Source of the DNA: an uncultured Ruminococcus sp.
Lineage (GTDB): Bacteria > Bacillota > Clostridia > Oscillospirales > Acutalibacteraceae
NCBI GenBank assembly: GCA_902802975.1
Contig: CADCOF010000082.1
Span: 1 to 10,472, forward strand
Direction of reading: 5' to 3'
DNA: 10,472 nucleotides
This document shows, one piece after another, positions 5,481 through 10,472 of the stretch (its first letter is position 1; each line of letters starts with the position of its first letter). A program made the translations under genes and the position numbers. Below the pieces are notes generated by a model. The model did no database searches and had not been told where the DNA came from. It worked only from the letters and a program-made list of their open reading frames with translations.

Positions 5481-8108
5481 ATGAAGAAAAAGTTTATCAG
5501 TGCGGCTTTGGCTGCTGCCATGGTGCTTTCAAGTTCCGTGGTTTTCGGTGCGCTGCCCGCTTCCGCAGAAAATGTCGACTACGGATTACCCGCAAACAGT
5601 GAGGACGGTGCGATACTTCACTGCTTTGACTGGTCGTTCAACGCAATCAAAGAAAATCTCCCCGGTATTGCAGCCGCAGGCTATACAACTATTCAGACGT
5701 CGCCTGTTCAGCAGCCGAAGGATTACGGCGATTGGCTCAACAATAACGGTCAGTGGTGGAAACTCTATCAGCCGCTTTCATTTAAAATTGCCGAAAGCGA
5801 CAGCTGGCTCGGCACAAAGGACGAGCTTGCAGCTCTCTGCGAGGAAGCCGAAAAATATGGCATTAAAGTCATCGTTGACATCGTGTCAAACCATATGGCA
5901 AATCAGAGTGCAACTACTCACCTGACAGTTTCTAAGACTGTTCAGAAGTATGAACCCGAAATCTACAAAAATAAATCCGAAACTTTCCATCAGCTTGCAA
6001 AATCTATCAGCGACGATCGCCCCGAGTGGCTTCTCCAGGGCGAAATGAATTTCCTCCCCGATCTGAATACATCGAATGAGCTTGTTCAGTCGAGAGTTAA
6101 GTCACTTCTGCGCGAGTGCATCGACTGCGGCGTTGACGGATTCAGATTTGACGCGGCCAAGCATATAGAGACTCCTTCCGACGGCGATTATGCGTCCGAT
6201 TTCTGGCCGAACGTTACGGGCGACGCAAAAGCATATGCCGCAGAAAAAGGCGTGGAGCTTTACATGTACGGCGAGATACTCAATTCTCCCGGCAAGGGCA
6301 GAAGTATGTCGTACTATACACCGTATATCAACGTGCTTGACAACAAGATGGGCAACAACGTTCTTTCGTATGTCCGCAAGGATAAGGCAAAACTTGCCGG
6401 CGATTCCCTTAATTACAGCTATGACGTTGATCCTGCGCAGCTTGTAGTTTGGGCTGAGTCGCACGATACTTACATGGAGACAGGCAGCAATTCCACAAGC
6501 AGCGTCGATAACGATGATATCGTTAAGACGTGGGCACTTGTTTCTTCGAGAGCAAAATCGAGAGCACTTTACTTCGCACGCCCCAATGATTTGATGGGTC
6601 TTGCAGGTGACACAACGTGGAAGAGCAACGTTGTAACGGAGATCAACCGTTTCCGCAATACTTTCGCAGGCGTTGACGACGCAATTGTTGTTGACGGCGA
6701 CGCTGTAGGCGTTCAGAGAGGTGACAGCGGCATTGTTGTTGTAAATCTTGGCTCCGGTTCCGATATTTCGTTCAAGACTTCCGGCATGAAGGACGGCTCG
6801 TACATCGACACTATAACCGGTAAAACATTCACAGTTGAAAAAGGCGTTCTGAAGGGCACTATCGACACAAGCGGCGTTGCTGTCGTTTACGGAAACGCAG
6901 CTGTTACTCCTCACATCACAGTTGACTGCGCAGGCAGACATTTCAGAGGCGACACGCTCACGATCAACGCAACGGCAGAGAATGCAGAAAACGCGTATTA
7001 TTCAATCAATGGCGGTAACGAGGCAGCTTTCAACGGCACTGCAGCTATCACGATAGGCGAGGGCGTTGCACCCGGCACAGAGATCAAGGTTGAATTTAAA
7101 GCTGTAAACGGCAGCAAGACGATCACTACCACCGAAACATATTACAAGGACGTTGTGGAGCATACAGGCGTATTTATTTACTATGATAACTCCAAGACGA
7201 ATTATAAGAACGTTTACTGTCACGCGTTCTATGACGACGTTGACGCAAATGGCAGAAAGTACAACGTTGCTACAGTAGCAAAATGGCCGGGCGTACTCAT
7301 GGAGTACAACAGCGAAAAGGGTCTTTATGAATTTGAAGTTCCGAGCAATATTCCTGTTAACAAGGGCGAAGTAATTATTAACAATGGTATTGGCTGGGAA
7401 ACAGCACAGCTGAAAATTGAGCATCAGGAGAACCTCTACAGTGAAAAGAAAAAGAAGCTTGTAGACGCAAATAATCCCGATCCGGAACCCGAACCGCAGC
7501 CTCCTGTTCCCGTAACAAAGACATACACTTACGGCGATGTTGACAAGGACGGATACATCACTGCAAGCGACGCGCTTATAATACTGAGAATATCCGTTGG
7601 CCTTGAGAAGGACGACAGCGAACTCACGAAAAAGATTGTTGATATAGATTCCGACAACTCGATTACATCTGCAGACGCACTTGCAGTACTGAGAGAATCG
7701 GTTGGCATGACTCGCACAGGAAACGTAGGTCAGACATTTGAGTATGCCGAGGCAGGTTCAACTCCCGCAACAGGCGAATCTTTGGTATATGTTGTCAATT
7801 CTGCCGGCTGGCTGTTCAACGACGGCGGCAAAATGTGGATCATGAATGCAGACACAAAAGAAGCTGTTGAGACAGAAAAAGCTGATCCTTCCGATGACAA
7901 GTCGGCGTACAGTTCCGCAAAGATTCCGAACTCATGGAAAAATCTTTCTCTCGTCAGAACATCATGGAACCTTACTCCGGACGATGCCGGAACAGACCCC
8001 GCACACGCAGTCTGGAACTGCGGAGAGATTCCCGAAGGCAAAAACGCTATTGTCGTAAGAGGCAACGGCGACTCCAATATCAGATTTAAAGCATATACTC
8101 CATCCTAA
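5481..8108 (+). CDS. Secreted dockerin-bearing alpha-amylase (GH13, AmyE-like), amylosome-type
   Basis: This 875-residue enzyme should cut internal alpha-1,4 bonds of starch outside the cell. The ATG at 5481 is chosen over an in-frame ATG at 5454 because AAGGAGG (5468-5474) precedes it and MKKKF starts a signal peptide, cut near ASA-E at 29/30. Residues ~42-470 are a GH13 catalytic barrel and C-domain closely resembling Bacillus subtilis AmyE (subfamily 28): VDIVSNH (132-138), GFRFDAAKH with nucleophile D224, GEIL with acid/base E265, ESHDTY with D329. Residues ~477-557 form a beta-rich linker domain. Residues ~563-650 look like a CBM26 starch-binding module (KWPGVLM, VIINNG). A PDPEPEPQPP linker follows. 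A type I dockerin at 684-743 has both calcium loops intact (D686/D688/D690/D697; D721/D723/D725/D732). A further ~125-residue domain ends the protein. The dockerin implies attachment to a cohesin scaffold, as in the Ruminococcus bromii amylosome. Confidence 0.95.
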   Translation: MKKKFISAALAAAMVLSSSVVFGALPASAENVDYGLPANSEDGAILHCFDWSFNAIKENLPGIAAAGYTTIQTSPVQQPKDYGDWLNNNGQWWKLYQPLSFKIAESDSWLGTKDELAALCEEAEKYGIKVIVDIVSNHMANQSATTHLTVSKTVQKYEPEIYKNKSETFHQLAKSISDDRPEWLLQGEMNFLPDLNTSNELVQSRVKSLLRECIDCGVDGFRFDAAKHIETPSDGDYASDFWPNVTGDAKAYAAEKGVELYMYGEILNSPGKGRSMSYYTPYINVLDNKMGNNVLSYVRKDKAKLAGDSLNYSYDVDPAQLVVWAESHDTYMETGSNSTSSVDNDDIVKTWALVSSRAKSRALYFARPNDLMGLAGDTTWKSNVVTEINRFRNTFAGVDDAIVVDGDAVGVQRGDSGIVVVNLGSGSDISFKTSGMKDGSYIDTITGKTFTVEKGVLKGTIDTSGVAVVYGNAAVTPHITVDCAGRHFRGDTLTINATAENAENAYYSINGGNEAAFNGTAAITIGEGVAPGTEIKVEFKAVNGSKTITTTETYYKDVVEHTGVFIYYDNSKTNYKNVYCHAFYDDVDANGRKYNVATVAKWPGVLMEYNSEKGLYEFEVPSNIPVNKGEVIINNGIGWETAQLKIEHQENLYSEKKKKLVDANNPDPEPEPQPPVPVTKTYTYGDVDKDGYITASDALIILRISVGLEKDDSELTKKIVDIDSDNSITSADALAVLRESVGMTRTGNVGQTFEYAEAGSTPATGESLVYVVNSAGWLFNDGGKMWIMNADTKEAVETEKADPSDDKSAYSSAKIPNSWKNLSLVRTSWNLTPDDAGTDPAHAVWNCGEIPEGKNAIVVRGNGDSNIRFKAYTPS

Positions 8109-8110
8109 AA

Positions 8111-8137
8111 GCGGCGTGCCGCCGCACCCGGTTCGCG
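8111..8137 (+). repeat. Left terminal inverted repeat of the element
   Basis: It begins GCGGCGTG and ends CCCGGTTCGCG, pairing with 8377-8351 with three mismatches (positions 9, 12 and 16 of the repeat). The first ten bases, GCGGCGTGCC plus GC, also form a small local hairpin directly after the amylase stop codon. Confidence 0.75.
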
Positions 8138-8179
8138 TTTTTACTTTTCAGTATAGTAGCTTTAGTGCGCGCGTGCCCC

Positions 8180-8205
8180 GTCGTGCCCGGCACGACTCCT
8201 TCTTT
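8180..8205 (+). terminator. Terminator-like hairpin inside the element
   Basis: GTCGTGC at 8180-8186 pairs perfectly with GCACGAC at 8190-8196 around a 3-nt loop and is followed by the pyrimidine run TCCTTCTTT. This is a plausible factor-independent terminator for the amylase transcript, supplied by the inserted element. Confidence 0.45.
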
Positions 8206-8290
8206 GTCAGAGGCGGGGTCGGCATACGGCGGGTTGCACCCGCGGGCAATACGCGCACCAATTTTATTATTTGTACAAATTTTCACCCGC

Positions 8291-8330
8291 CCCGCGCCTT
8301 ACTTAAATGTAGGACGCGGGCTTTGTTGTG
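8291..8330 (+). terminator. Second terminator-like hairpin in the element
   Basis: CCCGCGCCT at 8291-8299 pairs with AGGACGCGGG at 8311-8320 with one bulged A, followed by CTTTGTTGT. The stem is strong and the T-rich tail moderate. It would separate the amylase transcript from the downstream LRR gene. Confidence 0.5.
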
Positions 8331-8350
8331 TGTTACTAATAAATTATGTG

Positions 8351-8388
8351 CGCGAACCGGGAGCGCCGCCACGCCGCCACGCCGCCAC
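8351..8388 (-). repeat. Right terminal inverted repeat with a triple octamer extension
   Basis: Positions 8351-8377 form the partner of the left repeat. The outer end holds three perfect tandem copies of GCCGCCAC (8365-8372, 8373-8380, 8381-8388), so the right end runs 11 bp further than the left one. The octamer probably expanded by slippage after or during insertion. Confidence 0.75.
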
Positions 8389-8395
8389 TAAAATT

Positions 8396-8435
8396 TTGGT
8401 AAATTATTTATTTTTTGCATATAATGTGATAAAAT
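8396..8435 (+). promoter_or_regulatory. Promoter(s) of the second LRR gene
   Basis: TTGGTA at 8396-8401 and a perfect TATAAT at 8420-8425 are spaced 18 bp. A second candidate -10, TAAAAT at 8430-8435, carries a TGA extension like the other extended promoters in this window. The -35 begins only 2 bp past the right direct repeat of the inserted element, so the promoter was left intact. Confidence 0.6.
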
Positions 8436-8491
8436 TTAGATTGATAATTGTAATTATTTATTTCATTTTTTTGGATATTAAGGAGGTTTTT

Positions 8492-10472
8492 ATGAAGAAA
8501 AAATTTGTTACAATCATTCTTGCGGCGGCTATGCTTACAGCGTCGGTTTCGGTGGCTGTGACTGCACATGCGTCGGATACCGTGCCGTATGAAAGCGGTC
8601 GGCGTCATAGCTCGGTTTATAACAGAGACATTGGCAAAGAGAATTGGAGATCAACTGCTGCAAATAAATTTTATTATGAAATACTTGACAACGGCACAGC
8701 ATTTATCACATCATATGGGCATGGTTTGATAGACGAAGTACCCGAAATCCCCACCGAGATAGACGGGATACCTGTATCGGGTCATTTTACCGATTTTCAA
8801 TATGACGTTTTGGACGACGGCACTATCGCTCTTGTAAAATATGCAAAAGAAAACAAGAGTGTTGAGAATGTTGTTGTTCCGTCTCAGATAAACGGCAGAC
8901 CGGTTACAAAAATTGAGTTGTCGTGTTTTGCTGACAATTCTGATGTGAAGACCCCATATGGGTTAAAGACTATCACTTTGCCAAATACGCTGACAGAGAT
9001 CGTAGCCAACGCATTTACACAATGTCCGAACCTTACAAAGATCGAGATTCCCGATTCGGTCGAAAAAATCGATAGGCGCGCTTTTAACGGGCTTTCTGCT
9101 CTTGAAAGCGTCAAGCTGCCGAAAAATCTTTCATCGCTTGGCGAGTACGCTTTTTGTGACTGTAAAGCACTCAAAAGCATAGAATTGCCCGGCACAATAA
9201 CCGAGATGGGGAATGGTTGTTTTGAAGGCTGCGAAGCTCTCGAAAAAGTAACGATAGGCAATGGTATTTCGGAAATACCGTACAGTGCGTTTGCGTATTG
9301 CAGCTCGCTTAAGAGTATTACGATTCCGTCTTCCGTAAAAACGATCGGTGCAAGTGCATTTTTGTGTGACACATCGCTTTCCAATGTCGTTATTTCGGGC
9401 GGAGTAGAAACGATAGGTTACAATGCTTTTCGTAAGTGTACGTCGCTTTCAAGCGTGACTATTCCGAATACTGTCACAGAGATTGATTATGACGCATTTT
9501 ACGAAACACCGTGGCTGCGTGATTACAGCAGCGATTTTGTTGTTGTCGGTGACGGTGTGCTTGTTGCATTCCAAGGGGAGAAGCCCGATTCACCGAGCTA
9601 TACCGTTGACGGTACAGACCATTACGTCGTTACTATCCCGAGTACAGTCAAGTCTATCTCCACAACTGCGTTTGCAAGCGATATAGGTTCTTCTCATAGT
9701 GAAGAAGATAGAGATAATGAATTACAGTACTATAAAGATCTGAGCTGGATCACCGATATAGTTATTCCCTCAACCGTAACGAGATTGGATTCTCAGTGCT
9801 TTACGCTGTATTCGACAACAAACTACACCATACCCGACAGTGTTGAATTTATAGGATATAATGCGTTAGATAATAGTTACAGCGTTAACAAAAGTGACGG
9901 CGACTTTCTTATAGAGGGCGACGGCATTCTGGTCGAATACAGAGGAAACGATGAAAATGTTGTTATTCCCGACAGCGTAAAGGTTATTGGCTTTGGTGCG
10001 TTTAACTACAATGAAAATATAAAGAGCGTTACTATCCCCGATTCCGTTACAGTCATAGCGTCCGAAGCATTTTATGAATGCAGAAGTCTTGAAAGCGTAA
10101 CTATCGGAAACGGAGTAAAAGCGATAGGCAACAGAGCTTTTCAGGAAGATCGCAATTTAAAGACTGTCAAAACGGGAAATTCTCTCGAATATATAGGAGT
10201 CAGTGCATTCTATAAGTGTACTGCATTGGAAAGCATCTCTACTCCGAGTACCTTCAAGGGTATGGGCAGCAGGGCATTTCAACAATGTCTTTCTCTAAAA
10301 CAAGCTGATCTGGCAGGAACGATCAATACTATCCCGGACTCGGCATTTGGCTTGTGTAAGTCATTGGAGAAGGTAACTATCCCGGACACTGTAAAGAAAA
10401 TAGGATCATATGCTTTTTACGGCTGCAAAACGCTCGGCAATGTCAAATTGCCCACGGATATTCGCAGTCTTG
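8492..10472 (+). CDS. Secreted BspA-like leucine-rich-repeat surface protein (C-terminus beyond window)
   Basis: The frame is open from the ATG at 8492 to the right edge (660 codons), so the C-terminus is missing. AAGGAGG at 8480-8486 and a signal peptide starting MKKKF, with a likely cut after TAHA at residue 27, fix the start. Residues ~58-150 hold two N-terminal BspA-type modules (YYEILDNGTAFIT and YDVLDDGTIALV, leading to IDGIPV and INGRPV). LRR_5 units of 23 residues follow at ~139-338, ~380-460 and ~486-660, pattern IPxSVxxIGxxAFxxC. Two of the breaks carry related inserts, DFVVVGDGVLVAF (348-360) and DFLIEGDGILVEY (471-483). The units are less regular than in the first LRR protein, and no Ig-like repeat is reached. 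An adhesin or polymer-binding role is likely from the family; the ligand is unknown. It has its own promoter and is separated from the amylase by the inserted element. Confidence 0.92.
   Translation, partial: MKKKFVTIILAAAMLTASVSVAVTAHASDTVPYESGRRHSSVYNRDIGKENWRSTAANKFYYEILDNGTAFITSYGHGLIDEVPEIPTEIDGIPVSGHFTDFQYDVLDDGTIALVKYAKENKSVENVVVPSQINGRPVTKIELSCFADNSDVKTPYGLKTITLPNTLTEIVANAFTQCPNLTKIEIPDSVEKIDRRAFNGLSALESVKLPKNLSSLGEYAFCDCKALKSIELPGTITEMGNGCFEGCEALEKVTIGNGISEIPYSAFAYCSSLKSITIPSSVKTIGASAFLCDTSLSNVVISGGVETIGYNAFRKCTSLSSVTIPNTVTEIDYDAFYETPWLRDYSSDFVVVGDGVLVAFQGEKPDSPSYTVDGTDHYVVTIPSTVKSISTTAFASDIGSSHSEEDRDNELQYYKDLSWITDIVIPSTVTRLDSQCFTLYSTTNYTIPDSVEFIGYNALDNSYSVNKSDGDFLIEGDGILVEYRGNDENVVIPDSVKVIGFGAFNYNENIKSVTIPDSVTVIASEAFYECRSLESVTIGNGVKAIGNRAFQEDRNLKTVKTGNSLEYIGVSAFYKCTALESISTPSTFKGMGSRAFQQCLSLKQADLAGTINTIPDSAFGLCKSLEKVTIPDTVKKIGSYAFYGCKTLGNVKLPTDIRSL

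Larger units (their letters stand above)
8111..8388. mobile_element. MITE-like non-coding element with imperfect terminal inverted repeats and TAAAA direct repeats
   Basis: A 278-bp, visibly GC-rich block sits between AT-rich flanks. Positions 8111-8137 match the reverse complement of 8351-8377 at 24 of 27 positions, including an unbroken CCCGGTTCGCG. The block is flanked by TAAAA at 8106-8110 and again at 8389-8393, as a target-site duplication would be; the left copy contains the amylase stop codon TAA. Inside are at least three hairpins (8180-8196, 8229-8243, 8291-8320). There is no transposase, and the small ORFs on both strands have no ribosome-binding site and look spurious. It resembles dispersed intergenic repeats I associate with Oscillospiraceae genomes, but that is from memory and unchecked. 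An alternative is a structured 3' untranslated region. Confidence 0.65.

Noticed and set aside
6102..6941. 279-codon minus-strand ORF inside the amylase gene
   Set aside because: It lies opposite a clear GH13 catalytic domain, has no recognisable motifs, promoter or ribosome-binding site, and results from codon bias on the sense strand.
8086..8391. Small ORFs on both strands across the inverted-repeat element
   Set aside because: Arg/Pro/His-rich composition follows from the GC-rich DNA, no ribosome-binding sites precede them, and one overlaps the amylase stop.
8884..9384. 166-codon minus-strand ORF opposite the second LRR gene
   Set aside because: Same period-23 shadow pattern as seen opposite the first LRR gene.

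Overview
The window looks like a chromosomal segment of a low-to-mid-GC Gram-positive gut bacterium of the Clostridia, most likely an Oscillospiraceae/Ruminococcus-type starch user ([Eubacterium] siraeum or a Ruminococcus bromii relative would fit). The grounds are AAGGAGG ribosome-binding sites, a holB-ricT pair of the Bacillota type, a secreted alpha-amylase carrying a dockerin, and two BspA-like leucine-rich-repeat (LRR) surface proteins. The species guess is inference.

Layout. 1-3180 (minus): the N-terminal 1060 residues of a large secreted LRR protein, followed by about 100-residue Ig-like repeats. It is cut by the left edge. 3181-3559: a divergent intergenic region with a minus-strand extended -10 promoter, a long leader holding a 7-bp tandem array inside a 10-bp inverted repeat, and the holB promoter. 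3560-5316 (plus): holB (clamp-loader delta prime) and ricT (PSP1 family, Y-complex), an operon-like housekeeping pair. 5317-5480: promoter and a leader hairpin. 5481-8108 (plus): a secreted multidomain GH13 amylase similar to Bacillus AmyE, with a CBM26-like module, a dockerin and an unnamed C-terminal domain. 8111-8388: a compact GC-rich element with imperfect 27-bp inverted repeats, flanked by TAAAA direct repeats, the left copy of which contains the amylase stop codon. It resembles a MITE or other dispersed non-coding element. 8389-8491: promoter and leader. 8492-10472 (plus): a second BspA-like LRR protein, cut by the right edge.

How it fits together. The amylase would be exported and docked by its dockerin onto a cohesin-bearing scaffold (amylosome-like organisation), while the LRR proteins would lie at the cell surface and bind host or food polymers or other cells. 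holB and ricT are unrelated cytoplasmic housekeeping genes. No cohesin, sortase signal, transposase, tRNA, rRNA or CRISPR array was seen. The least explained items are the inverted-repeat element after the amylase stop codon, the heptamer/inverted-repeat leader of the first LRR gene, and the domain following the dockerin.
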